Shown here piece by piece: positions 1 through 8,502 of a stretch of 64,000 nt of DNA (the stretch's first letter is position 1; each line of letters opens with the position of its first letter). The position numbers and the translations under genes were made by a program. The notes under the pieces were generated by a model. It was given only the letters and a program-made list of their open reading frames with translations, searched no databases and was not told the origin of the DNA. Source of the stretch: Patulibacter sp. SYSU D01012 (lineage in GTDB: Bacteria; Actinomycetota; Thermoleophilia; Solirubrobacterales; Solirubrobacteraceae); the NCBI RefSeq assembly GCF_017916475.1, contig NZ_JAFMTB010000001.1:248001-312000 (forward strand). The letters run 5' to 3'.

Positions 1-159
1 ACGGCCTCGGGCATCGCCGTCAACGCCGACAACTCGATCCGGTTCACGAACGTGTCCGTGAACGCCGCGTCGGGCGTCTGCAGCCAGGCGGCGCCGTCGA
101 CGTTCTCGGCGACGTTCCGCCCGATGACGAGCGGTGGTAGCGCGGTCACCGTCAACTAG
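1..159 (+). CDS. C-terminal end of an exported protein, paralogue of the next gene (partial)
   Basis: The first 52 codons read openly from base 1 to a TAG, so this is the end of a gene that starts before the window. The residues (VNADNSIRFTNVSV, then FSATFRPMTSGGSAVTVN at the C-terminus) align with the last residues of the protein at 351-953 (ANADSSVTFTNVPV, then LSAKFRPMTSEGSNVTLGL). The two are therefore tandem paralogues. Function is unknown. By analogy with the neighbour it should be a small secreted protein of roughly 200 residues with paired cysteines. Confidence 0.8.
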   Translation, partial: TASGIAVNADNSIRFTNVSVNAASGVCSQAAPSTFSATFRPMTSGGSAVTVN

Positions 160-350
160 CGCGTCGCCCGTGGTCGCAGTCTCGGCCAATGGGCGGCCAA
201 GTAGGACCGGGAGCGCCGCTCACGCGGCGCTTCTTCGTGTGTGCACCTACGGCGTAGGAAACGCCGGCCGGCGGTCCCAGTCTCGTCGGTGTCCCGGGAG
301 AGTCGCCACCCAGCGCGTCGCTCTGTCCAACGCATCAAGGGAGAGATCCA

Positions 351-953
351 ATGCTCAAGAAGTCTCGTACTCTCGCGGTCGCCGTCGGCACCGCGGCGCT
401 CATGGCGACCGGCGCTTCGGCGGCCTCGGCCACGACGCTCAGCAACGCGCGTGGCCCGCTGGCCAACGGCAGCGTCGTCAGTGGCCCGCTGGCGTCCGCG
501 GCCACGCTGACGACGTCCGTCGGCAACATCAGCTGTTCCGCAGGTTCTCTTGGCGCCACCGTGTCGGGCAACGGGGCAGCGTCCGTCGGCCTGACGTCGC
601 CGAGCTTCACCCTTGGAACTTGCACCGACTGGATCGCGCCGTTCAACTTCACCGGATTCAGCCTCACCTCCGTCGCGTCCTCCACCGTCACGGCGGGGTC
701 GGGCGGGGGCACGCTGAACGTCACCACCGCAACCATCAAGGTCCGCCTGACTTCCGGTGGCCTGCCGGGATCCTGCAGCATGGTCGCGAACACGGTCACC
801 GGCGTCGCGGCGAACGCGGACAGTTCGGTCACGTTCACCAACGTTCCAGTCAGCAGCGCGCAGGGAATCTGCGGGCAGTTTCTGCCGATGACGCTCTCGG
901 CCAAGTTTCGCCCGATGACGAGCGAGGGCAGCAACGTCACGCTCGGCCTTTAG
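351..953 (+). CDS. Secreted protein, about 200 aa, function unknown
   Basis: A 200-residue protein that opens with a clear signal peptide (MLKKSRTLAVAVGTAALMAT, then Ala/Ser-rich to about residue 27) and a GGGAGAG ribosome site a few bases before the ATG. The mature part is rich in Ser, Thr, Val and Gly, has spaced cysteines (near residues 62, 86, 144 and 171) that could form disulfides, and looks like a beta-rich extracellular domain. No family is recognised. It is a tandem paralogue of the partial gene at 1-159 and is followed by three more exported proteins on the same strand, which suggests a surface or secreted-protein locus. Codons ending in A or T are more frequent here than in the metabolic genes downstream. 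Confidence 0.85.
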   Translation: MLKKSRTLAVAVGTAALMATGASAASATTLSNARGPLANGSVVSGPLASAATLTTSVGNISCSAGSLGATVSGNGAASVGLTSPSFTLGTCTDWIAPFNFTGFSLTSVASSTVTAGSGGGTLNVTTATIKVRLTSGGLPGSCSMVANTVTGVAANADSSVTFTNVPVSSAQGICGQFLPMTLSAKFRPMTSEGSNVTLGL

Positions 954-1154
954 CGCGTCGCAAGCGCTAACCGTGACGCGGAGGACGGAAGGGAAGGCGA
1001 GCGGCCGCGAGCCGCTCGCGCGGCCCCGCAACGGGATACTGGCCAAACGTCGTATGCGATCAACCGCACACACGGCGTACATCTCTGTAGTTTGTCCGCG
1101 CCGGTGCACAGTCGTGCTCGGTGCGTCCCGTTTCTGCTCCCGCAAGGAGATCCG

Positions 1155-2024
1155 ATGTTCCCGTCCCGCTCACGCCGCGCCCGCGGCCTCATCGTGACCG
1201 CCGCCACTGCGGGCTTGCTCGCTGCCGGTGCGTCGGCCGCGTCGGCCGCCCCGACCGGCATCTACGCCGACTTCGCCAACTGTCCGACCGACAACCCCGA
1301 TGTCGCGTCCTGCCTGGTCAGCGACACCACGAGCGGGTCGATCAAGCTCGGCAACCAGGACGTGCCGATCACCAAGCGCATCCGCCTGCAGGGCGGAGTG
1401 ACGGTGAACCCCGACACGTTCGAGACCGGGTTCGTCAACGCCAAGAACGGCGCAACGCTCTCCCGGACCGCGCTGAAGGTGCCGGGTGGCCTCACCGGCC
1501 TCATCACGCCGGCCCCGAGCTGGTCGCGGCCCCTGCGTTCGCTCTTCTACGCCGCGGTGAACTCGGTCAACGACGTGACCGCGACGGCCGAGCTCGTCGG
1601 GCCGGTGCAGTTCAGCTTCGGCAACCTGCTCAACGGCGAGGGCACCGCGATCGAGCTCCCCCTGCGGGTCAAGCTCGACAACCCGTTCCTCGGGGATCGC
1701 TGCTACATCGGGTCGTCGTCCTCCCCGGTCCGACTGCGCCTCACCAACGGCACGACCGCACCGCCCGCCGGCGTCACCCCGATCTCCGGCACGCCCGGCG
1801 AGTTGGGCGCCGTCGAGGACATCACCACGCTCACCGGGCAGTCCCTCGTGGACAACACGTTCTCTGCTCCGAAGGCCAGCGGCTGCGGCGGACTCTTCTC
1901 GCTCGTGGTCAACCCGATCGTCGACCTGAAGATCGGCCTGCCCGCGAAGCCCGGCGCCAGCGTGGCCCGCCTCAACGGCGACGCCAAGTTGGCGCCCGCC
2001 GCGTCCGTGGCGACCTCGAACTGA
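1155..2024 (+). CDS. Secreted protein, about 289 aa, function unknown
   Basis: The ATG at 1155 is preceded by AAGGAGAT at ideal spacing. This decides the start against in-frame codons further upstream. Residues 1-34 form a signal peptide (Arg-rich n-region, then LIVTAATAGLLAAG and an Ala/Ser cleavage region). The mature protein of about 255 residues is rich in Gly, Val, Thr and Pro with a few cysteines (in NCPTDNPDVASCLVSD, DRCYIGS and SGCGGLF) and no visible catalytic motif. It ends with PASVATSN. It resembles unannotated exported proteins that occur in tandem in Thermoleophilia. It lies 201 nt after the previous gene and 68 nt before the next exported protein. Confidence 0.85.
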   Translation: MFPSRSRRARGLIVTAATAGLLAAGASAASAAPTGIYADFANCPTDNPDVASCLVSDTTSGSIKLGNQDVPITKRIRLQGGVTVNPDTFETGFVNAKNGATLSRTALKVPGGLTGLITPAPSWSRPLRSLFYAAVNSVNDVTATAELVGPVQFSFGNLLNGEGTAIELPLRVKLDNPFLGDRCYIGSSSSPVRLRLTNGTTAPPAGVTPISGTPGELGAVEDITTLTGQSLVDNTFSAPKASGCGGLFSLVVNPIVDLKIGLPAKPGASVARLNGDAKLAPAASVATSN

Positions 2025-2092
2025 CGACCGACGTGCGTGCTTCGGCACGTACGTCCCGCGTCCGGCCGTCGGGGCCGGAGAAGGACGAATAC

Positions 2093-4309
2093 ATGCGTAG
2101 AACTCCATTGATCGTGGCGCGCGGGACGAGCAGCGCGCTCGTCGTCGGTGCCGCCCTGATCTGGGCGGTCCCTGCACACGCCGCCGCGCCGCCGGTCGTC
2201 GCCCCACCCGGCGGCTACGCCGACGGTCGAGCCGCAGAAGTGGTCTCACCCGTCGAGAAGAACGGCGGGCAGGTCACGCAGATGTGGCCTGCCGCCGGTG
2301 ACGGCGACGCCGTCATCTTCGCCAAGTCGGCGGCGAATCCCGCTGACGGCCTCGGCAGCCCGACCACGGTCGCGACGCTCGCCACGCGGACCGCCGACGG
2401 CTGGAAGCCACGAGACCTGACTTTGACGTCCACCACGCGTCCGGGCGCGTCCACGCACCTCGTCGGGGCGTCGTCAGGTCTCGACAACCTCGTCTTCGAG
2501 GCGCGACCGAATTTCTTGCCTGAGGACGAGGACCTCGTGTCGGATACCGACCTGTACGCCGTCCGCGCAGCCGACCGGGCCGCGTCGCTCATCACGCGGG
2601 AGGACGGCGTCGCCGTCGGCACCGTCACCGGCGCCACCTTGTACGCGGGTGGTTCGGCCGACCTCAGCACAATGATGTTTCTGCGCTCTGACTCGGCGCC
2701 GTTGCTGCCGACGGTACCCGTCGGTGGAACCACATCCCTGTACCGATGGCGAGAGGGATCGCTCGAGGTCATCTCGCGGCTCCCCGACGACACCTTCGCC
2801 AACGTACGCCAAGTCTCGAACGCGGAGCGCGGCTTCGATGATCGCGGGCCCACGGCGTTCACGCTCAACAACTCGCCGGTCGGCAACCGGGGGGCGCATC
2901 GGGTCTCGGACGACGGTCGACGGGTCTACTTCGAGACCGACTTTGCTGGCTTGTCTTCCGGTCTGTACCTTCGAGACCGTGAGCGGACCATTCCGGTTTC
3001 CGTCTCGCGGCGTGCTGGGGACCCTGCCGAGGTCGTTCCGGCCTACTTCGTCGGGGCGACATCCGACGGCGCCACCGCGTACTTTATCAGTGCTTCCGCG
3101 CTGACGCCCGGCGCAGCGGGCGGCGGCCTGTACAGGTATTCGGCGTCGACGGACGAGGTGACGCGCCTCACGCGCGATCCCGGACCGGGCGGTCCCCGGA
3201 TCACGTCGGCCCAGGCCTCGGACGACGGAACAACCGTCTACCTGGTCGCGGAGGCTGCTCTGGCCCAGGGCGCCACGGACGGCGAACGCAACGCGTACGT
3301 CTGGCACGACGGTAGTCTCGATCTCGTCGGGCCGGTCGGCCCCAATGGCCGCGTCGAGCGCGTGTCGCGAGATGGCGCTCACGCGGTCTTCGTCGGCCAG
3401 GCGCCCGGCGCCGTCGGGACCGTCAACGCGCTGTACCGGTATGACCGGACGGCGGAGGAGCTGGCTTGCGCGTCGTGCCGCTCTGACGGCAGCGCCAACC
3501 AGACCGATGCCTACTTGGACGGTCCGGACACCCAGACGAAGCCTGGGCTCGACACCCTCATGAGCTCGCCGAGGGGACTGACCGACGACGGCCGCCTCTT
3601 CTTCATGACGACCGACCGGCTGCTTCCGGAGGACGAGGGATCGGGCACGGACGTCTACGAGTACGGGACGAACGGTCGGCTCCGGCTCCTGACTCCCGGC
3701 CGCGGAGAGGCGAGCTATCTGCTGGACAACACGGACGACGGGAGCTCCATCTTCGTCAGCACGCCGTACCGGCTCACGCCCCAAGACACCGACGCCGGCG
3801 AGTACGACGCGTACAGCCTGCGTATCGGAGGTGGATTTCCGGAGTCGACGGCGCCAGCGACGCCGTGCGAGGGAGACGACTGCCAAGGCATTCCGCAGGG
3901 TCGACCGGTCGTCGCCTCGGCGGGAAGCACGGCCGTGGGGGCCGGAAACGTACGACCGCCCGAAGAACGTGCGCAGGCGGGCGTGCGCAGGGCGCCGACG
4001 GTCTCCAAGGGGGCTCTTGCCGCCCTCGCACGTAGGGGCCGCGGGAACGTGACCGTCACGGTCCGGGGCGCGGGCGTGGTGCATCTGCGCGCCACGGCGC
4101 GCATCGCCGGCTCTACCGTCGTGGTCGGACGAAGCCGGAAGACGGTCAGGCCGACGACGAAGTCCGTCACGATGACCGTGCGTCTGTCCCGCAAGGCGCG
4201 CACGTATCTGCGAAGGCACGGCAGGCTGCGACTGCGGTTGAGCGCCGAGATGAGCACTGGCGGAACCGCGCGAACCCGCACGATCACGATCAAGAGGACG
4301 GCCCGATGA
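2093..4309 (+). CDS. Exported beta-propeller-like protein with Arg-rich tail
   Basis: Start chosen at ATG 2093 because GGAGAAGGA lies just upstream and a signal peptide follows (MRRTPLIVARGTSSALVVGA, then AVPAHAAA). The 738-residue protein has a long repetitive central part. Phrases such as VGATSDGATAYFISASAL, ASDDGTTVYLVAEAALAQ and LTDDGRLFFMTTDRLLPEDE recur about every 45-60 residues, as in TolB/WD40-like beta-propeller proteins. A CASC motif lies near residue 460. The last 110 residues form a basic Thr/Arg/Val-rich domain like the tails of many large exported proteins of this lineage. Its stop overlaps the next start (ATGA), so it is probably translationally coupled to the 4306-7455 gene. 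The ligand is unknown. Confidence 0.8.
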   Translation: MRRTPLIVARGTSSALVVGAALIWAVPAHAAAPPVVAPPGGYADGRAAEVVSPVEKNGGQVTQMWPAAGDGDAVIFAKSAANPADGLGSPTTVATLATRTADGWKPRDLTLTSTTRPGASTHLVGASSGLDNLVFEARPNFLPEDEDLVSDTDLYAVRAADRAASLITREDGVAVGTVTGATLYAGGSADLSTMMFLRSDSAPLLPTVPVGGTTSLYRWREGSLEVISRLPDDTFANVRQVSNAERGFDDRGPTAFTLNNSPVGNRGAHRVSDDGRRVYFETDFAGLSSGLYLRDRERTIPVSVSRRAGDPAEVVPAYFVGATSDGATAYFISASALTPGAAGGGLYRYSASTDEVTRLTRDPGPGGPRITSAQASDDGTTVYLVAEAALAQGATDGERNAYVWHDGSLDLVGPVGPNGRVERVSRDGAHAVFVGQAPGAVGTVNALYRYDRTAEELACASCRSDGSANQTDAYLDGPDTQTKPGLDTLMSSPRGLTDDGRLFFMTTDRLLPEDEGSGTDVYEYGTNGRLRLLTPGRGEASYLLDNTDDGSSIFVSTPYRLTPQDTDAGEYDAYSLRIGGGFPESTAPATPCEGDDCQGIPQGRPVVASAGSTAVGAGNVRPPEERAQAGVRRAPTVSKGALAALARRGRGNVTVTVRGAGVVHLRATARIAGSTVVVGRSRKTVRPTTKSVTMTVRLSRKARTYLRRHGRLRLRLSAEMSTGGTARTRTITIKRTAR

Positions 4310-7300
4310 CGAGCATCGATCTCCGAGGTGGCTCGCAGAGCTTCCGCGCTGCCGGGCGTCGGGCCCTGCTCGCGGTCGCGACCGCGATGGTCGCGTCGGC
4401 TGTCGTCGCGCCGACCGCGGGTGCCGCGTTCGGCATCCAGGACGGCACGTTCGGCGTCGAGATGCACGAGCCGCAGAGGGTGAACATCTTCGAGGCGATC
4501 AGCCCGGACGGCCCTAGCCCTACGGTGCCCGAGCTTCAGGCGGGGGCACACCCGGACCTGACCGTGGGCTTCGCCCTCAATCAGGTGCCGAATCCGGACC
4601 CCACCGCCGGTGGCCCGCAGGGCGGCGACGTCACGGTGCCCGAGGGGTCGGTCCGCGATCTCGAGGTCGATCTGCCGGCCGGCTTCTACGGCAACCCCCA
4701 GAACATCCCGACGTGCAGTATGCGCCTGCTGTCGACCGCGGAGCCGGGACAGACCGGCGGCAACTGCCCAGCCATCACGCAGGTCGGGGTGGCGTCGGTT
4801 CAGATCGGGACGAACCCGGACCCAGACGCTGGGGCGTTCAATCGACTGACCTCGCCCGTGTACAACATCGCGACGCGGGACGACGAGACGGCGGTCCTGG
4901 CCTTCAGCGCGTACAACGTCCCCGTCAAGATGACGATCACTCCCCGCACGGAGGGAGACTTCGGCCTGCAGGCCCGGCTCGAGGGCATTACCGAGGCCGG
5001 GCCGATCTTCGGGGTGCGGATGACCCTCTGGGGGGTGCCGGGCGACCCGCGTCATGACCCGCTTCGTCCGAACCCGGGGCCGGACTGGAACTTCACGGAC
5101 GACTTCACGGACAACTTGGGCTACCCGGGGTTCACGCCGGCGAGGCCGTTCCTGACGGCTCCCGCGCGATGTGACGGACCCCTCCGCACCACCTTGCGGA
5201 TTCGTTCGTGGCAGCGCCCCGCCGACTGGCTGACGTACACGTCTGACCTGCCCGCTCGGACCGGCTGCGATGCGCTGGACTTCGGCGCGTCGGTGGAGGT
5301 CAATCCGACGTCGGGTGCCGCCGGACAGCCGACCGGCGCGGCCATCGATCTCGACGTGCCGCAGAGGAACTCGCTGGACGAGCTCGCGACGCCCCAGGTG
5401 AAGGACGTGACGGTCAAGCTCCCCGAGGGCATGGCGATCTCGCCGGGCGCCGCCGACGGCCTGCAGGCGTGCTCGGACGAGCAGCTCGCGACGAACTCGC
5501 GTGATCCGGAGACGTGTCCCGACGCGTCGAAGATCGGCACGGCGACGATCAGCACGCCGCTGCTGGGCGAGAAGCTCGAGGGCTCGGTCTACCTGGGCAC
5601 GCAGAAGTCGCAGGATCCGACGTCGGGCGAGATGTATCGGATGTTCATCGCGGGCTACGCGAAGGGCGTGCGGATCAAGCTCAAGGGCGGGATCAAGGCG
5701 GATCCGAAGACCGGGCAGCTGACGGCCACGTTCGCGCAGAACCCGCAGCTGCCGTTCGACAACCTGCACCTGCAGCTCAAGGACGGCCCCCGGGCGGTCC
5801 TGGTCAACCCGCCGACGTGCGGGACGAAGACGACCAGCTCGACGGTCACCTCGTACAACGGCGACAGCGTCGCGTCGGACAGCTCGTTCGACGTGAACGC
5901 CGGCTGCACCGACAAGCCCGGCTTCAACCCCGGTCTGACGGCCGGCACGGTCAACCCGATCGCAGGCGCGTTCTCGCCCTTCACCATGTCGGTGTATCGC
6001 CGGGACGGTGAGCAGGACCTGTCGAAGATCCACCTGGATCTGCCCTCGGGCCTGCTCGGGGCGCTCGGCTCGGTGCCGGTGTGCGCCGAGGCGCAGGCGG
6101 CCGCCGGCACGTGCGATCCCAGCACGCGGCTGGGCTCGACGACCGTCTCGGTCGGCACGGGCGACAAGCCGTACTCGCTCGGCGGCACGGTGTCGCTCGG
6201 CGGGCCGTACAAGGGCGCGCCGTTCTCGCTGTCGATCGCGGTGCCCGCGAAGGCCGGTCCGCTGGACCTGGGCATGGTCGTGGTGCGGTCGCCGCTGGTG
6301 ATCGACGCCAATAAGGGCAAGGTGTTCGCCCCGGCGGACCCGCTCCCGACGATCGTCGGCGGCGTGCCGCTGAAGTTCCGGATGGTCAACATCACGCTCG
6401 ACCGTCCGAACTTCATGTGGAACGCCACCACGTGCGAGCGCCAGGTCATCGGCGCGCGGTTCGAGAGCACGGCCGGTGCGGTCGCCGCCCCGTCGGTCCC
6501 GTACCAGGCGCAGGGCTGCGACAAGCTGCTCCTCAACCCGTCGCTGAAGATGAGCTACGGGACGAAGAGCGAGCTGAAGAAGGGCAAGCACCCGTCGCTG
6601 ACGGCCGAGCTCTCCCAGTCCTTCCGCCAGGCGGGGCTCAAGAAGGTCGCCGTGACGCTGCCGCTGACCTCGTCGCTGGACGCGAAGAACGCCAAGGCGC
6701 TGTGCACGCCGCAGCAGTTCGCGGCGCGGGCCTGCCCGGAGGCGTCGATCGTGGGCCGTGCGTCGGCTCGCACCCCGGCGCTGCATGACGAGCTCACCGG
6801 TCCGGTGTACTTCGTGGAGGGCACCCGCGTGACCTCGACGGGGGCGATCGCGAAGACGACACCGAAGCTGTGGCTGAAGCTGCAGGGCGAGGGCGTGCCG
6901 CTCGACCTGGTGGCCTCGTCGACCTTCGTGGGCAAGGCGCCCAACCAGCGCCTGGTCGCGACGTTCGACGAGATCCCCGACGCTCCGATCTCGAGCTTCA
7001 AGCTCCAGATCGACGGCGGCGAGAACGGCATCCTTGGCGCTCCGCGTGACCCCTGCACCTCGGACCGCGTCGCGTCGGCCCGCTTCGACGGGCAGAACGG
7101 CGACCGCCGCACCCGCAACGTCACGATCGCGGCACCCGACTGCGGGGTCCGAGCGACCGCGACGGCGAGCAGCAGCCGGGTTCAGCTGCGGGTCGTGAAC
7201 ATCGGCGCCGGCAAGGTGAAGGTGTCGGGCAAGGGTGTGAAGACCCGGACCCGGACGCTGAAGAGCGGGAAGGCCGCCACGCTGACGGCCGCGCTGACGA

Positions 7301-7455
7301 GCAAGACGCGTCAGCAGGTCGCCGCCGGCAAGACGGTGAAGCTGCGCCTGAAGGTCTCCTGGACGCCGAAGGGCGCCAAGAAGGCGAAGACGGCCACCCA
7401 GACGGTGACGATCAAGGGCGCCGCGTCCCGCGCGAAGGCGCGGACCGCGAGGTAG
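4306..7455 (+). CDS. Large exported modular protein, 1049 aa
   Basis: Starts at an ATGA overlap with the preceding gene and has a signal-peptide-like N-terminus (residues 15-45, AGRRALLAVATAMVASAVVA). The mature chain contains at least two related modules marked by CP-[DE]-AS-x-[IV]-G and a later G-x-[VL]-Y phrase: DASKIGTATISTPLLGEKL then GSVYLGT, and EASIVGRASARTPALHDEL then GPVYFVEG. A similar motif CPAITQVGVASVQIG lies near residue 150. Cysteine pairs recur across modules. The last 100 residues are a Lys/Thr-rich basic tail. Very similar large repeat proteins are common in Solirubrobacterales and are mostly unannotated. No enzyme motif is visible. A surface or matrix role is inferred from export, length and neighbours. 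Confidence 0.8.
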   Translation: MTSIDLRGGSQSFRAAGRRALLAVATAMVASAVVAPTAGAAFGIQDGTFGVEMHEPQRVNIFEAISPDGPSPTVPELQAGAHPDLTVGFALNQVPNPDPTAGGPQGGDVTVPEGSVRDLEVDLPAGFYGNPQNIPTCSMRLLSTAEPGQTGGNCPAITQVGVASVQIGTNPDPDAGAFNRLTSPVYNIATRDDETAVLAFSAYNVPVKMTITPRTEGDFGLQARLEGITEAGPIFGVRMTLWGVPGDPRHDPLRPNPGPDWNFTDDFTDNLGYPGFTPARPFLTAPARCDGPLRTTLRIRSWQRPADWLTYTSDLPARTGCDALDFGASVEVNPTSGAAGQPTGAAIDLDVPQRNSLDELATPQVKDVTVKLPEGMAISPGAADGLQACSDEQLATNSRDPETCPDASKIGTATISTPLLGEKLEGSVYLGTQKSQDPTSGEMYRMFIAGYAKGVRIKLKGGIKADPKTGQLTATFAQNPQLPFDNLHLQLKDGPRAVLVNPPTCGTKTTSSTVTSYNGDSVASDSSFDVNAGCTDKPGFNPGLTAGTVNPIAGAFSPFTMSVYRRDGEQDLSKIHLDLPSGLLGALGSVPVCAEAQAAAGTCDPSTRLGSTTVSVGTGDKPYSLGGTVSLGGPYKGAPFSLSIAVPAKAGPLDLGMVVVRSPLVIDANKGKVFAPADPLPTIVGGVPLKFRMVNITLDRPNFMWNATTCERQVIGARFESTAGAVAAPSVPYQAQGCDKLLLNPSLKMSYGTKSELKKGKHPSLTAELSQSFRQAGLKKVAVTLPLTSSLDAKNAKALCTPQQFAARACPEASIVGRASARTPALHDELTGPVYFVEGTRVTSTGAIAKTTPKLWLKLQGEGVPLDLVASSTFVGKAPNQRLVATFDEIPDAPISSFKLQIDGGENGILGAPRDPCTSDRVASARFDGQNGDRRTRNVTIAAPDCGVRATATASSSRVQLRVVNIGAGKVKVSGKGVKTRTRTLKSGKAATLTAALTSKTRQQVAAGKTVKLRLKVSWTPKGAKKAKTATQTVTIKGAASRAKARTAR

Positions 7456-7894
7456 TTGGTCCCGTCCGCCGCGGTCGCCCCGGGCGTGTGGCCCCGGGGT
7501 GGCCTGGCGCCCTGACGGTCGGCGCGGGCCCGGTGTGCACCAGGGCGCCAGGGCTTCGCCGCCGTGTCCCCACCGCCGATCGAGGGTCCCGGGTTCGTCC
7601 TGGGGCCCTCGTCGGCGTTGGTGCGACGAACCCGCGCCGCCCGCGGATCGCCAGCTTCCTCCCACGACCGACCCCGGATGCGCCAGGATGCAGGGGTAGG
7701 CCCTGCGCCTACACGCCGGCCGCCCGAGCGAGCGCCGGCGGTCCGGACGCCGCACCGCGGGCCTCGCGCCCGCGTCGTCGTCCGGGCACCCGGTCCCCGT
7801 GGTTCCTGCGCGTGGTTGGACGCCGGTGCCGCGGGGCCTCGGGTGTGCCCGCGGCGAGGTTGACCAACCCGACCAACCGGCCTACGATGCGCCC
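7456..7894. other. Intergenic region, 439 bp, with two inverted repeats
   Basis: No convincing gene. A hairpin CCCCGGG/CCCGGGG follows the upstream stop (7478-7499). A perfect 10-bp inverted repeat lies at 7590-7599 (CGGGTTCGTC) and 7625-7634 (GACGAACCCG) with a 25-nt spacer; its role is unknown. The region ends with the TACGAT box of the toxin-antitoxin pair. Confidence 0.6.
7478..7499. terminator. Hairpin after the exported-protein operon
   Basis: 7-bp perfect stem CCCCGGG (7478-7484) and CCCGGGG (7493-7499), 8-nt loop, starting 23 nt after the stop of the 1049-aa gene. There is no U-tract, which is usual for GC-rich actinobacteria. Confidence 0.4.
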
Positions 7895-8125
7895 ATGGGC
7901 GACGCAGTCAGCATCGGCGAGGCGAAGACGCATCTGTCGCGCTTGATCGCCCGCGTCGAGGCGGGCGAGGAGATCGTGCTCCGCCGGGGCGACACGCCCG
8001 TGGCGAAGGTGGTCCGGTACGAGGAGCCGTCGCGCCCGCGAACACCGGGCGCGTTGCGGGGCAGGATCCACACGGCGGACGACTTCGACGAGCCGCTGGA
8101 CGACTTCGCGCCCTACGCGTCGTGA
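7895..8125 (+). CDS. Antitoxin, Phd/YefM family
   Basis: A 76-residue protein with the typical Phd/YefM N-terminal half: SIGEAKTHLSRLIARVEAGE followed by EIVLRRGDTPVAKVV. In this family that region is the DNA-binding and dimer-forming domain. The acidic tail (TADDFDEPLDDFAPY) is the usual toxin-wrapping part. It sits directly before a PIN toxin with a GTGA overlap, the standard antitoxin-toxin order. A TACGAT box at 7883-7888 ends 6 nt before the ATG, which suggests a leaderless mRNA autoregulated by this protein. Identification rests on sequence pattern and operon structure. Confidence 0.9.
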   Translation: MGDAVSIGEAKTHLSRLIARVEAGEEIVLRRGDTPVAKVVRYEEPSRPRTPGALRGRIHTADDFDEPLDDFAPYAS

Positions 8126-8502
8126 CCGGCCCCGCGCTCCTCGACACGCACGCCGTCCTCTGGTGGCTGTCCGACGACCCGCGCTTGTCGGACACGGCGC
8201 GGGTCATCGTGGCCGATGCGAGGCACCCGATGCACGTGAGCGCGGCCAGCCTCTGGGAGATCGCGATCAAGCGGTCCCTCGGCAAGATCGAGGCCCCGGA
8301 CGACCTGCCCGACGTGGTGCGCGCCGAAGGCCTGACGCTCATGCCGGTCGGTGCGGCGCACGCATGGGCCGTGCGATCGCTGCCCCGGCACCACGGGGAC
8401 CCGTTCGATCGGCTGCTCGTCGCCCAGGCGCGGATCGAGTCGTTGCCGATCGTCTCGGCCGACGGTCAGCTCGACGCCTACGGGATCGACCGGCGGTGGT
8501 GA
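8122..8502 (+). CDS. Toxin, PIN-domain (VapC-type) RNase
   Basis: 126 residues starting at GTG 8122, which overlaps the antitoxin stop. It shows the acidic residues of PIN nucleases: Asp8 in LLDTHAVLWWL, Glu46 in SLWEIAIK, Asp93 in DPFDRLLVAQA and Asp111 in PIVSADGQLDAY. These coordinate metal for RNA cleavage in the family. The LLDTH...WW...SLWEIAIK pattern is that of the PIN group paired with Phd-type antitoxins. The substrate RNA cannot be told from sequence. The stop codon abuts the end of the convergent glycosyltransferase gene with no spacer. Confidence 0.9.
   Translation: MTGPALLDTHAVLWWLSDDPRLSDTARVIVADARHPMHVSAASLWEIAIKRSLGKIEAPDDLPDVVRAEGLTLMPVGAAHAWAVRSLPRHHGDPFDRLLVAQARIESLPIVSADGQLDAYGIDRRW

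Noticed and set aside
3715-7755. Very long open frame on the minus strand opposite the exported-protein genes
   Set aside because: Composition is Arg-rich and follows the mirror of the plus-strand codon bias, there is no start signal, and the plus strand carries proteins with signal peptides and module repeats.
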